Assembly (NCBI RefSeq): GCF_000759535.1 | Contig: NZ_CP009455.1 | Coordinates: 2,790,001 to 2,854,000 of the forward strand | Direction: 5' to 3' | From: Pseudomonas cremoricolorata | GTDB taxonomy: Bacteria; Pseudomonadota; Gammaproteobacteria; Pseudomonadales; Pseudomonadaceae | Length of the DNA: 64,000 nt | Shown: positions 26,948-35,793 of the stretch, in pieces | Layout: the number at the start of each line of letters is the position of its first letter | How positions within the stretch are numbered: the first letter of the stretch is position 1 | The notes under the pieces: generated by a model | What the model was told of the DNA's origin: nothing | Databases searched by the model: none | The model's input: only the letters and a program-made list of their open reading frames with translations | Made by a program: the position numbers and the translations under genes

Positions 26948-27400
26948 ATGGCGACCCCTAGCCGTGCCGCGCGCCTGGCGCCGGTCGTGGAAATGGCCGA
27001 GGAGGGCGAGCGCAAAGCTGCGCAGCGTCTTGGTCAGTTTCAGCAGCAGGTGAGCCTGGCGCAGACCAAGCTACGTGAGCTCGAGCAGTTCCGCGAGGAC
27101 TACCAGCAGCAGTGGTTGAATCGCGGGGGGCAGGGCGTCAACGGCTCGTGGCTGGTCAACTACCAGCGCTTCCTCGGCCAGCTGGAGACGGCCATGACCC
27201 AGCAGCGCCAGAGCCTGACCTGGCACCAGAACAACCTGAACAATGCCCGCGACACGTGGCAGCAGGCCTACGCGCGGGTCGAGGGCTTGCGCAAGCTGGT
27301 GCAGCGCTATCTGGACGAAGCGCGGCGGATCGAGGACAAACGCGAGCAGAAACTGCTCGATGAACTGTCGCAGCGCTTGCCGCGACACGAATTCCCATGA
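26948..27400 (+). CDS. fliJ: Flagellar export protein FliJ
   Basis: FliJ (150 aa) is the gamma-like central stalk of the export ATPase ring and recycles chaperones. The sequence is almost entirely a two-helix antiparallel coiled coil rich in Gln, Arg and Glu, with the QQVSLAQTKLRELEQFREDY segment and a C-terminal KLVQRYLDEARRIEDKREQK. The size and order (fliEFGHIJ) are as expected. A 232-bp gap with no convincing gene follows. Confidence 0.94.
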   Translation: MATPSRAARLAPVVEMAEEGERKAAQRLGQFQQQVSLAQTKLRELEQFREDYQQQWLNRGGQGVNGSWLVNYQRFLGQLETAMTQQRQSLTWHQNNLNNARDTWQQAYARVEGLRKLVQRYLDEARRIEDKREQKLLDELSQRLPRHEFP

Positions 27401-27632
27401 CCGTTCAGTCGGTGCAGCCTGTCGATCCGACGAAGTCGCGCTGATCGGCGCGCGTTCCCGGTTGAGGGCGCTACACTTCGACCACTTTGTGGAACCTGAT
27501 CGGCAAGCACTCGTCTGATCGTCGACAGATCACCGAGCGTTGCCAGGATGAGCAAGGATGTACAGCAACGAAAAGGCGCCGGCTGGCCATTGGGTTCAGC
27601 CAGGCAGACGAGCTTGATCAAGGAGTGAGCAA

Positions 27633-27980
27633 GTGGTGAACGTACATATCGACCATGAGATGTTGAACGATTTGCGTGAGGTCATGGAGGGCGGCTACCT
27701 GCAGTTACTGGAGACCTTTCTCGAAGATTCCGAACGACGCTTGAGCCAGCTGCATGATGCCCGCGATGCGGCCGAGCTGGGCCTGGCCGCGCACAGCTTC
27801 AAGGGCAGCAGCAGCAACATGGGCGCCGTGGGCCTGGCCGAGCTGTGCCGCCAGCTCGAAGAACGGGTGCGCCAGCAGCCGCTGTACGGTATCGAAGACC
27901 TCATCAACCGCATCGACCTGGAGTACCAGGAGGTGCAACTGTTCTACCGTGACGAGCAAAGGCGTCTGGTCGCCGGCTGA
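27633..27980 (+). CDS. HptB-like histidine phosphotransfer protein
   Basis: This 115-aa Hpt-domain protein has the phospho-accepting histidine in AAHSFKGSSSNMGAVGLAEL (His near residue 51), very similar to P. aeruginosa HptB. HptB receives phosphate from hybrid kinases and passes it to HsbR, which controls the anti-anti-sigma factor HsbA and so FlgM/FliA and c-di-GMP output. The GTG at 27633 has AAGGAG seven bases upstream; a second GTG at 27636 is also possible. hsbR and hsbA are not found next to it here. fliK follows with its own sigma-54 promoter. Confidence 0.85.
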   Translation: MVNVHIDHEMLNDLREVMEGGYLQLLETFLEDSERRLSQLHDARDAAELGLAAHSFKGSSSNMGAVGLAELCRQLEERVRQQPLYGIEDLINRIDLEYQEVQLFYRDEQRRLVAG

Positions 27981-28003
27981 ATCGGGTGCGGCATGGGTGA
28001 ATG

Positions 28004-28019
28004 TGGCGCGAGTTTTGCC
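28004..28019 (+). promoter_or_regulatory. Sigma-54 promoter of fliK
   Basis: TGGCGCG-AGTT-TTGCC keeps GG-N10-GC spacing, 60 bp before fliK. In P. aeruginosa fliK is a separate late, FleR-dependent transcript, which agrees with an individual promoter here. Confidence 0.7.
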
Positions 28020-28079
28020 TGTACCTGTGCTGATACGCCAAGCCACTGATGTCAGCCACCCTGGCACGGAGACCCCTCG

Positions 28080-29303
28080 ATGCCCGTCGCACCCAATCCC
28101 TTGCTGCAAGCCAGCAGCCTCAGCGCACCTTCCAAGGCCAGCTCGGCGCCCGCCGACAAGGCTTCGCAGGGCGGCGCCGGTGATTTCGAGCAGGTCATGG
28201 CCGGGCAGGGGCGTGACAGCGCCAAGGGTTCGCACAATGACGCCCCGGCGAAGGCGGGTAACGGCAAGGGCGTGCCCGCCAAGGCGGTCAGCGTTGCCGC
28301 CGACGGCAAGGCGTTGCCGGATCCGGCAGAGCGAGCGTCCTCCAGCGAGCAGGCCGGCAAGCCGCGTGATGCCGACCTGGTGGCCGGGCAGGTCAATGAT
28401 GCTGCCCCCGGTGCGCAGTTGCTGCAGGCCCAGGCCGAGTTCGTCACCCCGCTGCTGCAGGCTGCGCCGTTGACCGGCGCTGACGCCGAAGGTGCAGAAT
28501 CGCAGGCGGCGTTCGATCCGCAGGGCGATGCCCTGGCGGACATGCCTGCCTTGCGCCTGGCGCTGGAGCAGAACGCCAAGGCCCAGGGGACGACCTCGGT
28601 GCATGCCGATGACGGTGAGGCAGCCAACGACCGACTCGCCGTCAATCCCTTGGCGATTCCCGCAGAGGGCGCCGAGACGGACGAGACGGCTGGCGAATCG
28701 GGCGGCAAGTCGTTCGGCGCCTTGCTTGACGATGGCCTGAAAGATCTCAAGGCCACCGGCAGCGACACGCGTGTGGATGATTTCGCCAATCGCCTGGCGA
28801 ACCTCAGCGAGGCGGTCACCGCGAAAACCGCCAGTACTCAGCCCGCCGCCATGAACCAGCCCTTGCCGATGAATCAGGGGGCGTGGACCGAGAACCTGGT
28901 CAACCGGGTGATGTACCTGTCCAGCCAGAACCTCAAGTCGGCGGATATCCAGCTGGCGCCGGCCGAACTCGGGCGCCTGGACATCCGCGTCAACGTCGCC
29001 AGCGACCACTCCACCCAGATCACCTTCATCAGCGGCCACGCCGGCGTGCGCGACGCCCTCGACAGCCAGATGCACCGCCTGCGCGAGCTGTTCACCCAGC
29101 AGGGCCTGCAGCAGCCTGACGTCAACGTCGCCGACCACTCGCGTCAGCAGCATCAGCCGAACCAGCAGCAGGACGCGCCGCAGCTGTCTGGCGTCGCTGC
29201 GCGTCGTGCTGAAGGCAGGGAGGGTGCGCCAGTCGGGCAGGTCGGTGGTGTGCAGGAGCAGCAGGTGGTACTTGGTGATAGTGCGGTGGATTATTACGCC
29301 TGA
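28080..29303 (+). CDS. fliK: Flagellar hook-length control protein FliK
   Basis: FliK (407 aa) measures hook length and switches export specificity by acting on FlhB. The N-terminal two thirds are low-complexity and Ala/Gly/Asp rich, as expected for a disordered ruler. The C-terminal switch domain has the family core SADIQLAPAELGRLDIRVNV and GVRDALDSQMHRLRELFTQQ, followed by a Gln/His-rich tail ending DYYA. GGAGAC precedes the ATG. It is followed by a long gene-free stretch. Confidence 0.95.
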   Translation: MPVAPNPLLQASSLSAPSKASSAPADKASQGGAGDFEQVMAGQGRDSAKGSHNDAPAKAGNGKGVPAKAVSVAADGKALPDPAERASSSEQAGKPRDADLVAGQVNDAAPGAQLLQAQAEFVTPLLQAAPLTGADAEGAESQAAFDPQGDALADMPALRLALEQNAKAQGTTSVHADDGEAANDRLAVNPLAIPAEGAETDETAGESGGKSFGALLDDGLKDLKATGSDTRVDDFANRLANLSEAVTAKTASTQPAAMNQPLPMNQGAWTENLVNRVMYLSSQNLKSADIQLAPAELGRLDIRVNVASDHSTQITFISGHAGVRDALDSQMHRLRELFTQQGLQQPDVNVADHSRQQHQPNQQQDAPQLSGVAARRAEGREGAPVGQVGGVQEQQVVLGDSAVDYYA

Positions 29304-29449
29304 TCATGTCCTGCGTAGCCTGAGAGCAAGGCTGCCGTTAGGCGAAATCTGCGATGTGACTGGCGCTCATCAGCGTCGACGGCAGGTGCCGATCTAGCTA
29401 TCAAGTGAAGGCTAAGCAACTGCTAGAGAGTTGTTGGCTTTCAGGCCCT

Positions 29450-30021
29450 GTTTCGCCTGGCGGCGACCTACTTTTTGGGGAAAAAGTAGGCAAAACCCCC
29501 ATGCTCCACTAGCCGGCCCTACTCTGCGCTTCGCTCCGTTTCGGGTCCCCTTCGTTCCGGCACTCTTCGGGCCAGCGCGGGCAAGGGTTGCTGCGCAACC
29601 CTAACACCTCGCGTCCTCGGCTGCGCCTCGGGTGCGCTGCGCGCACGGCCCTACGAGCACCGGAACGAAGGCCGGCTACAGTCGCGATCGGTGTTGTCTG
29701 AGCGATCTGTGTACAAAAAGCGCTATGCCGATGTTGTTGCGATCAGTCAGATGGATTTCGACAAGTTCACGATTCAAATATCCCGGGCAGCCGCCGCTCA
29801 GCCTCGTGACGCCAGAACCAGATCCTTGCAAGCGACAGCTGCGATGGCTCGGGCGCGCGAAGGCTCTTGTACCTCAATCGTCCAAGCGCCACAGGCCGCG
29901 ACTGTAGCCGGCCGGAGCGCAGGGAACCCGGCACGGAGCGAAGCGCAGTGCAGGGCCGGCTAGTGGAGCACGGGGTTTTGCCGACTTTTGCCCTCAAAAG
30001 TCGGTCGCCGCCAGGCGAAAC
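29450..30021. repeat. 572-bp nested inverted-repeat element
   Basis: Two outer arms of about 70 bp (29450-29520 and 29952-30021) are imperfect inverted copies beginning GTTTCGCCTGGCGGCGACC and ending AGCCGGCCCT. Inside them are secondary inverted blocks (29527-29537 with 29933-29947) and a perfect 16-bp pair GCCGGCTACAGTCGCG (29671-29686) / CGCGACTGTAGCCGGC (29897-29912), around a core of about 210 bp. Each outer arm also contains its own 10-bp hairpin (29467-29490; 29981-30004), and AGGGTTGC/GCAACCCT forms another at 29584-29602. No transposase is present. It resembles a dispersed intergenic Pseudomonas repeat or a non-autonomous element; copy number cannot be judged from one window. Confidence 0.85.
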
Positions 30022-30149
30022 CTGGCCCGTGAAGGCAACTGCAGCGCTTACAGGCTTACACCAGCCAACCCAACCCAACCCATTCACCTCACCAGCCTGG
30101 AACCCAAAGTCCGATCCCGAACAGCTCGACGACTACGACCTTGGCAATC

Positions 30150-30165
30150 TGGCACAACACTTGCT
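30150..30165 (+). promoter_or_regulatory. Sigma-54 promoter of fliL operon
   Basis: TGGCACA-ACAC-TTGCT is a near-perfect -24/-12 element, 50 bp before fliL. It would drive fliLMNOPQR-flhB. Confidence 0.9.
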
Positions 30166-30214
30166 CAACCCCGTCATCTTCCTTTCAACCCCTTACGGAT
30201 GACGGATTATTGGC

Positions 30215-30712
30215 ATGGCCAAGAGCGAAACGGACAAAGACCCCGCTGCAAAAGGCAAACTCAAGCTGATCATCCTGGCCGTGGTCGGCCTGCTGCTGGC
30301 GATCGGTCTGTCGGTAGGTGCCACCTGGTTCGTCATGCATAAGGGCGAAGCCGCCGCGCCTGCCGAGGCCGCTGCTGGCAATGCCAAGCCCAAGGCGATC
30401 TACGAGGCTCTGTCGCCGGCGTTCGTGGTCAACTTCAATCAGAACGGACGCCAGCGCTACATGCAGGTGAGCATCAGCTTGCAGGCGCGTAATCAGGCCG
30501 ACCTGGACGCGTTGAAAGTGCACATGCCGGTGATTCGCAACAATCTGGTGATGATGTTCTCCGGACAAGGCTTCGACACCCTGGCCGGCAGCCCGGTGGG
30601 CCAGGAAATGCTGCGTCAGAAAGCCACCGCGGTGGTGCAGGAAGTGGCGCAGAAAGAAGTCGGCAAGCCGGTCATCGACCAGTTGCTGTTCACCAATTTC
30701 GTATTGCAGTAG
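30215..30712 (+). CDS. fliL: Flagellar basal body-associated protein FliL
   Basis: FliL (165 aa) is a single-pass inner-membrane protein that surrounds the stator and supports torque. A short charged N-terminus precedes a transmembrane helix at about 17-40. The periplasmic domain includes the conserved YEALSPAFVVNFNQNGRQRY and ends FTNFVLQ. It heads the operon; fliM follows after 9 bp. Confidence 0.95.
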   Translation: MAKSETDKDPAAKGKLKLIILAVVGLLLAIGLSVGATWFVMHKGEAAAPAEAAAGNAKPKAIYEALSPAFVVNFNQNGRQRYMQVSISLQARNQADLDALKVHMPVIRNNLVMMFSGQGFDTLAGSPVGQEMLRQKATAVVQEVAQKEVGKPVIDQLLFTNFVLQ

Positions 30713-30721
30713 GAGCGCCCG

Positions 30722-31690
30722 ATGGCCGTGCAGGATCTGCTGTCCCAGGATGAGATCGATGCCCTGTTGCACGGGGTGGACGATGGGCTGGTGCAGACCG
30801 AGACCGCCGCCGAACCCGGCAGCGTGAAAAGCTACGACCTGACCAGCCAGGATCGCATCGTGCGTGGGCGCATGCCGACGCTGGAGATGATCAACGAGCG
30901 TTTCGCCCGCTACACCCGCATCAGCATGTTCAACCTGTTGCGCCGCTCGGCCGACGTCGCCGTGGGTGGCGTGCAGGTGATGAAATTCGGCGAGTACGTG
31001 CATTCGCTGTACGTGCCCACCAGCCTCAACCTGGTGAAGATCAAGCCACTGCGTGGCACCTCGCTGTTCATCCTCGACGCCAAGCTGGTGTTCAAGCTGG
31101 TGGACAACTTCTTTGGCGGCGATGGTCGTCACGCCAAGATCGAGGGCCGTGAGTTCACCCCGACCGAACTGCGCGTGGTGCGCATGGTGCTCGACCAGGC
31201 CTTCGTCGATCTCAAGGAAGCCTGGCAGGCGATCATGCCGGTGAACTTCGAGTACATGAACTCGGAGGTCAACCCGGCCATGGCCAACATCGTCGGGCCC
31301 AGCGAGGCGGTGGTGGTGTCGACGTTCCATATCGAGCTGGACGGCGGCGGCGGCGACCTGCACGTGACCATGCCGTATTCGATGATCGAGCCGGTGCGGG
31401 AAATGCTCGACGCGGGTTTTCAGTCCGACCTCGACGACCAGGACGAGCGCTGGGTCAAGGCCCTGCGCGAAGACGTGCTGGACGTTGCCGTGCCGATCAC
31501 CGCCACCGTTGCCCGTCGTCAGCTGAAATTGCGCGACATCCTGCACATGCAGCCGGGCGATGTGATTCCCGTCGATCTGCCCGAGCACCTGGTGCTGCGT
31601 GCCAATGGCGTGCCCTCGTTCAAGGCGCGGCTCGGCTCGCACAAGGGCGCGCTGGCCTTGCAGATCATCGATCCGATCGAGCGGCGTTGA
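30722..31690 (+). CDS. fliM: Flagellar motor switch protein FliM
   Basis: FliM (322 aa) is the C-ring subunit that receives CheY-P. The CheY-binding N-terminal motif is LLSQDEIDALLHG (6-18). The middle CheC-like domain has a GGxG-like loop (FGGDGRH) that contacts FliG. The C-terminal SpoA domain (about 240-320) contacts FliN. The length and order are standard. Confidence 0.97.
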   Translation: MAVQDLLSQDEIDALLHGVDDGLVQTETAAEPGSVKSYDLTSQDRIVRGRMPTLEMINERFARYTRISMFNLLRRSADVAVGGVQVMKFGEYVHSLYVPTSLNLVKIKPLRGTSLFILDAKLVFKLVDNFFGGDGRHAKIEGREFTPTELRVVRMVLDQAFVDLKEAWQAIMPVNFEYMNSEVNPAMANIVGPSEAVVVSTFHIELDGGGGDLHVTMPYSMIEPVREMLDAGFQSDLDDQDERWVKALREDVLDVAVPITATVARRQLKLRDILHMQPGDVIPVDLPEHLVLRANGVPSFKARLGSHKGALALQIIDPIERR

Positions 31691-31739
31691 TCGCGCCCGG
31701 CTCGTTTTCCCCCAGAATTGAATGCCAGTCGAGGACAGC

Positions 31740-32207
31740 ATGGCCAACGACAACGAAATCACCTCCGCCGAAGACCAGGCCCTGGCCGATGAATGGGCCG
31801 CGGCCCTGGAAGAGACCGGCAGCGCCGGGCAGGCCGACATCGACGCGTTGCTCAACGGCGATGCCGGCAAGAGCGCAGGCCCCGGCCGCCTGCCCATGGA
31901 AGAGTTCGCCAGCGCGCCCAAGCCCAATGAGAACGTCAGCCTGGATGGGCCGAACCTGGATGTCATCCTGGACATCCCAGTGAGCATCTCGATGGAAGTG
32001 GGCAGCACCGAAATCAATATCCGCAACTTGCTGCAGCTCAATCAGGGGTCGGTGATCGAGCTCGATCGCCTGGCCGGTGAGCCACTCGATGTGCTGGTCA
32101 ACGGCACGCTGATCGCCCATGGCGAGGTGGTGGTGGTCAACGAGAAGTTCGGCATTCGCCTGACCGACGTGATCAGCCCCAGCGAACGCATCAAGAAGCT
32201 GCGCTGA
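31740..32207 (+). CDS. fliN: Flagellar motor switch protein FliN
   Basis: FliN (155 aa) forms the base of the C-ring and a docking site for FliH. The C-terminal SpoA domain shows VILDIPVSISMEVGSTEINI and LDVLVNGTLIAHGEVVVVNE, ending SERIKKLR. The N-terminal extension (EDQALADEWAAALEE) is typical of Pseudomonas. ATG 31740 (MANDNEITS) is preferred over 31722 because GAGG lies five bases before it. fliO starts at the next base after the stop. Confidence 0.95.
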   Translation: MANDNEITSAEDQALADEWAAALEETGSAGQADIDALLNGDAGKSAGPGRLPMEEFASAPKPNENVSLDGPNLDVILDIPVSISMEVGSTEINIRNLLQLNQGSVIELDRLAGEPLDVLVNGTLIAHGEVVVVNEKFGIRLTDVISPSERIKKLR

Positions 32208-32651
32208 ATGAGGCGCGCACTCACGGGCGTGTTCGCCTTGGCCGCAGTGCTGGTCAGTGGCGCGGGCTGGGCGGCGCCGGTGCAGACCGCCGCCGCTTCG
32301 ACGCCTGCCGGACTGGGCGGGCAGGTGCTGCAACTGGTGCTCGGCCTGCTGCTGGTGGTGGGGCTGATCTTCTTGCTCGCCTGGCTGCTGCGGCGGGTGC
32401 AGGGTGTGGCGCCGGGCAATAACCAGTTGATCGAGGTGATCAGCAGTCGCGCCATTGGCCCACGGGACCGCCTGCTGCTGGTTCAGGTCGGCAAGGAACA
32501 GATCCTGCTCGGCCACAGCCCCGGCGACATCAAGGCGCTGCATGTACTCACCGAGCCGGTCGCCCTACCGCCTGGCAATCGCCCGGCGACGCCGGAATTC
32601 GCTCAGCAGCTGCTCAAGCTGATGGGCAAGGACCACAAGGACAAGCGCTGA
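32208..32651 (+). CDS. fliO: Flagellar export protein FliO
   Basis: FliO (147 aa) is a membrane scaffold that helps FliP assemble. An N-terminal signal-like segment (about 1-23) is followed by a transmembrane helix (about 38-60, [20 protein letters not shown]). The cytoplasmic domain contains the family pattern [20 protein letters not shown]. It overlaps fliP by one base. Confidence 0.93.
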   Translation: MRRALTGVFALAAVLVSGAGWAAPVQTAAASTPAGLGGQVLQLVLGLLLVVGLIFLLAWLLRRVQGVAPGNNQLIEVISSRAIGPRDRLLLVQVGKEQILLGHSPGDIKALHVLTEPVALPPGNRPATPEFAQQLLKLMGKDHKDKR

Positions 32652-33406
32652 TGACTCGCGCCGCGCGCACGCTGTTGACCCTGACGCTGCTCTTGGCAGC
32701 GCCCCTGGCCCTGGCCGCCGACCCGTTGTCGATTCCGGCGATCACCCTGTCGAACACTGCCGACGGTCAGCAGGAATATTCGGTCAGCCTGCAGATTCTG
32801 CTGATCATGACCGCGCTGAGCTTCATCCCGGCGTTCGTCATTCTGATGACCAGCTTCACCCGCATCATCATTGTCTTCTCCATTCTGCGTCAGGCCCTGG
32901 GCCTGCAGCAGACACCGTCGAATCAGATCCTCACCGGCATGGCGCTGTTTCTCAGCCTGTTCATCATGGCGCCGGTGTTCGACAAGGTGAACGAGGGCGC
33001 CATTCAGCCCTACCTGAACGAGCAGCTCACCGCCCAGCAGGCCATCGACAAGGCACAGGGTCCACTCAAGGACTTCATGCTGGCGCAGACCCGGCAGAAC
33101 GACCTCGACCTGTTCATGCGCCTGTCCAAACGCACCGACATCGCCAGCCCCGACCAGGCACCGCTGACCATCCTGGTACCGGCGTTCGTCACCTCCGAGC
33201 TCAAGACCGCGTTCCAGATCGGCTTCATGATCTTCATTCCGTTCCTGGTCATCGACCTGGTGGTGGCCAGTGTGCTGATGGCCATGGGCATGATGATGCT
33301 CTCGCCGCTGATCATCTCGCTGCCGTTCAAGATCATGCTGTTCGTGCTGGTCGATGGCTGGGCGCTGATCATGGGCACCTTGGCCAGCAGCTTCGGCGGC
33401 GTGTGA
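32651..33406 (+). CDS. fliP: Flagellar export gate protein FliP
   Basis: FliP (251 aa) is the major subunit of the FliPQR export gate. A cleavable signal peptide (to about residue 22, LALAADP) is followed by four membrane helices. Family blocks are [20 protein letters not shown] and [20 protein letters not shown]. The C-terminus runs [19 protein letters not shown]. It is followed by fliQ after 22 bp with a GGGAGA ribosome site. Confidence 0.97.
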   Translation: MTRAARTLLTLTLLLAAPLALAADPLSIPAITLSNTADGQQEYSVSLQILLIMTALSFIPAFVILMTSFTRIIIVFSILRQALGLQQTPSNQILTGMALFLSLFIMAPVFDKVNEGAIQPYLNEQLTAQQAIDKAQGPLKDFMLAQTRQNDLDLFMRLSKRTDIASPDQAPLTILVPAFVTSELKTAFQIGFMIFIPFLVIDLVVASVLMAMGMMMLSPLIISLPFKIMLFVLVDGWALIMGTLASSFGGV

Positions 33407-33428
33407 CATCACCCGGGAGAACGACCCA

Positions 33429-33698
33429 ATGACCCCTGAAGTTGCCGTCGACCTGTTTCGCGAAGCGCTGTGGCTGACCACCCTGATGGTCGCCGTGCTG
33501 GTGGTGCCGAGCTTGCTGATCGGCCTGATGGTGGCGATGTTCCAGGCCGCCACGCAGATCAACGAACAGACCCTGAGCTTCCTGCCGCGCCTGCTGGTGA
33601 TGCTGGTGACGTTGATCGTCGCAGGTCCCTGGCTGGTGCAGAAGTTCATGGAATACATCAACACGCTGTACACCAGCATTCCGCAGCTGATCGGTTGA
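33429..33698 (+). CDS. fliQ: Flagellar export gate protein FliQ
   Basis: FliQ (89 aa) has two membrane helices and the conserved GLMVAMFQAATQINEQTLSF loop. Four copies pack around FliP in the export gate. The size is typical, and the gene lies between fliP and fliR. Confidence 0.96.
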   Translation: MTPEVAVDLFREALWLTTLMVAVLVVPSLLIGLMVAMFQAATQINEQTLSFLPRLLVMLVTLIVAGPWLVQKFMEYINTLYTSIPQLIG

Positions 33699-33705
33699 CG
33701 CGGCC

Positions 33706-34482
33706 ATGCTCGAGCTGACCGACGCGCAGATTTCCACTTGGGTCGCCACCTTCGTGCTGCCGTTGTTCCGCGTCACCGCGGTGCTGATGACCATGCCGAT
33801 CATCGGTACGCGCATGTTGCCGGCGCGGGTGCGTCTGTACGTGGCGGTGGCCATCACCTTCGTCATCGTGCCCGGGCTGCCGCCGCTGCCCGAGGTCAAT
33901 CCGCTGAGCCTGCAAGGGCTGCTGCTGTGCGCCGAGCAGATCATCGTCGGCGCCTTGTTCGGCCTGGCCTTGCAGATGCTGTTCCAGGCCTTCGTCATCG
34001 CCGGGCAGATCATCGCGGTGCAGATGGGCATGGCCTTTTCTTCCATGGTCGACCCGGCCAACGGCGTCAACGTCACCGTGGTCAGCCAGTTCATGACCAT
34101 GCTGGTGAGCATTCTGTTCTTGCTGATGAATGGCCATTTGGTGGTGTTCGAAGTGCTGACCGAAAGCTTCACCACCTTGCCGGTGGGCAGCGCGCTGGTG
34201 GTCAACCAGTTCTGGGAGCTGGCCGGGCGCATGAGCTGGGTGCTGGGTGCAGGGCTGTTGCTGATTCTGCCGGCCATCGCTGCCTTGCTGGTGGTCAACA
34301 TCGCCTTCGGCGTGATGACCCGCGCGGCGCCGCAACTGAACATCTTCTCCATCGGCTTTCCGTTGACCCTGGTGATGGGCATGGTGATCTTCTGGATGAG
34401 CCTGGCCGACATGCTCTCGCATTATCAGGGCCTAGCCAGCGAAACCCTACAATGGCTGCGTGAATTGGCGAGGGCGCGCTGA
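33706..34482 (+). CDS. fliR: Flagellar export gate protein FliR
   Basis: FliR (258 aa) completes the FliPQR channel. It has about six hydrophobic helices and family motifs RVTAVLMTMPIIGTRMLPAR and GQIIAVQMGMAFSSMVDPAN. The stop is 2 bp before the flhB start. Confidence 0.96.
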   Translation: MLELTDAQISTWVATFVLPLFRVTAVLMTMPIIGTRMLPARVRLYVAVAITFVIVPGLPPLPEVNPLSLQGLLLCAEQIIVGALFGLALQMLFQAFVIAGQIIAVQMGMAFSSMVDPANGVNVTVVSQFMTMLVSILFLLMNGHLVVFEVLTESFTTLPVGSALVVNQFWELAGRMSWVLGAGLLLILPAIAALLVVNIAFGVMTRAAPQLNIFSIGFPLTLVMGMVIFWMSLADMLSHYQGLASETLQWLRELARAR

Positions 34483-34484
34483 GC

Positions 34485-35627
34485 ATGGCCGAGAGCGAGA
34501 GCGGTCAGGACAAGACCGAAGAACCCACCGAGAAGAAAAAACGCGACGCCCGCGAGAAGGGCGAGACCGCGCGCTCCAAGGAACTCAACACGGTTGCGGT
34601 GACCCTCGGCGGCGCCATTGCCCTGCTGGTGTTCGGCGGCTTTCTGGCGCAGACGCTGATGGAGGTGATGCGCATGAGCTTCACCCTGAGCCGCGAGGTA
34701 GTGGTGGACGAGCGCTCGATGGGCATCTTCCTGCTCAGCGCCGGCAAGATGGCGATCTGGGCCATCCAGCCGGTGCTGGTGGTGCTGTTCGTGGTGTCGT
34801 TCGTGGCGCCCATCGCCCTGGGCGGGTTCCTGTTCTCCGGCAGCCTGCTGCAACCCAAGTTCAGCCGCATGAACCCGCTGTCGGGCATCAAACGCATGTT
34901 CTCCATGCATGCCCTGACTGAGCTGCTCAAGGCCATCGCCAAGTTCGTGGTGATTCTGCTCGTGGCCGTGGTGGTGCTGTCGAATGATCGCCAGGCGCTG
35001 CTCGACATCGCCAACGAGCCGCTGGAGCAGGCGATCATCCACAGCGTGCAGGTGGTGGGCTGGAGTGCGCTGTGGATGGCCGCAGGCCTGCTGCTGATCG
35101 CTGCGGTGGACGTGCCGTTCCAGCTATTCCAGGCGCACAAGAAACTCAAGATGACCAAACAGGAAGTGCGCGACGAGTTCAAGGACAGCGAAGGCAAGCC
35201 CGAGGTAAAGCAGCGCATTCGCCAGTTGCAGCGCGAGATGTCGCAGCGGCGCATGATGGCTGCCGTGCCCGATGCTGATGTCATCATCACCAACCCGACG
35301 CATTACGCTGTGGCGCTCAAATACGACCCGGAGAAGGGTGCCGGTGCGCCATTGCTGTTAGCCAAGGGCACCGATTTCATCGCCCTGAAAATCCGCGAAA
35401 TCGCCGTCGAGCACAAGGTACAGATCCTCGAATCGCCGGCCCTGGCCCGGGCCATCTACCACTCCACCGAGATCGAACAGGAAATCCCCGCTGGCCTTTA
35501 CCTGGCCGTGGCGCAGGTGCTGGCCTACGTCTTCCAGATCCGCCAATACCGCAGTGGGCGGGGCAAGGCGCCGGAGCCACTTAAGCCAGACTTGCCGATT
35601 CCGCCGGATTTGCGGCGGGATAGTTGA
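34485..35627 (+). CDS. flhB: Flagellar export switch protein FlhB
   Basis: FlhB (380 aa) controls substrate specificity of the export gate. The N-terminal membrane domain has four helices (about 35-60, 90-115, 145-165, 185-210). The cytoplasmic domain has the self-cleaving NPTH motif (Asn270-Pro271), cut when FliK signals hook completion. The C-terminal tail ends in a Pro-rich segment. It closes the fliL-flhB operon. A second, truncated FlhB-like protein is encoded at 56898-57230. Confidence 0.97.
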   Translation: MAESESGQDKTEEPTEKKKRDAREKGETARSKELNTVAVTLGGAIALLVFGGFLAQTLMEVMRMSFTLSREVVVDERSMGIFLLSAGKMAIWAIQPVLVVLFVVSFVAPIALGGFLFSGSLLQPKFSRMNPLSGIKRMFSMHALTELLKAIAKFVVILLVAVVVLSNDRQALLDIANEPLEQAIIHSVQVVGWSALWMAAGLLLIAAVDVPFQLFQAHKKLKMTKQEVRDEFKDSEGKPEVKQRIRQLQREMSQRRMMAAVPDADVIITNPTHYAVALKYDPEKGAGAPLLLAKGTDFIALKIREIAVEHKVQILESPALARAIYHSTEIEQEIPAGLYLAVAQVLAYVFQIRQYRSGRGKAPEPLKPDLPIPPDLRRDS

Positions 35628-35793
35628 TGGGCATCTCGCGATGCTCACCGACTTGAAAGTTTGTCTCGCTCGCGATCGGCGGCGTATTCAGGCTGATTTG
35701 ATCTGCAGCCAACAGAGACCATTTGATATTTTTGTCAGTTGCCGCTGGCCTATGAATCAGTGCATTTTGGGTGAGTCGAATGGGAGAATTGTT

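Larger units (their letters stand above)
29304..30214 (+). other. Gene-free 911-bp interval between fliK and fliL
   Basis: The stretch holds no credible gene. It contains the 572-bp inverted-repeat element at 29450-30021, a short CCAAC-type tandem run near 30064-30080 and the sigma-54 promoter of fliL at 30150-30165. ORFs of 90-110 codons in it lie across the repeat arms and lack family features. Confidence 0.7.

Noticed and set aside
27548..27628. 26-codon ORF before the HptB-like gene
   Set aside because: Too short and without similarity; it ends on the ribosome site of the Hpt gene and is more likely incidental.
29691..29963. 90-codon ORF in the repeat island
   Set aside because: It runs from the core into an arm of the inverted repeat and has no family signature.
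30064..30080. Short CCAAC-type tandem run
   Set aside because: Only three units; too small to interpret as a meaningful repeat.
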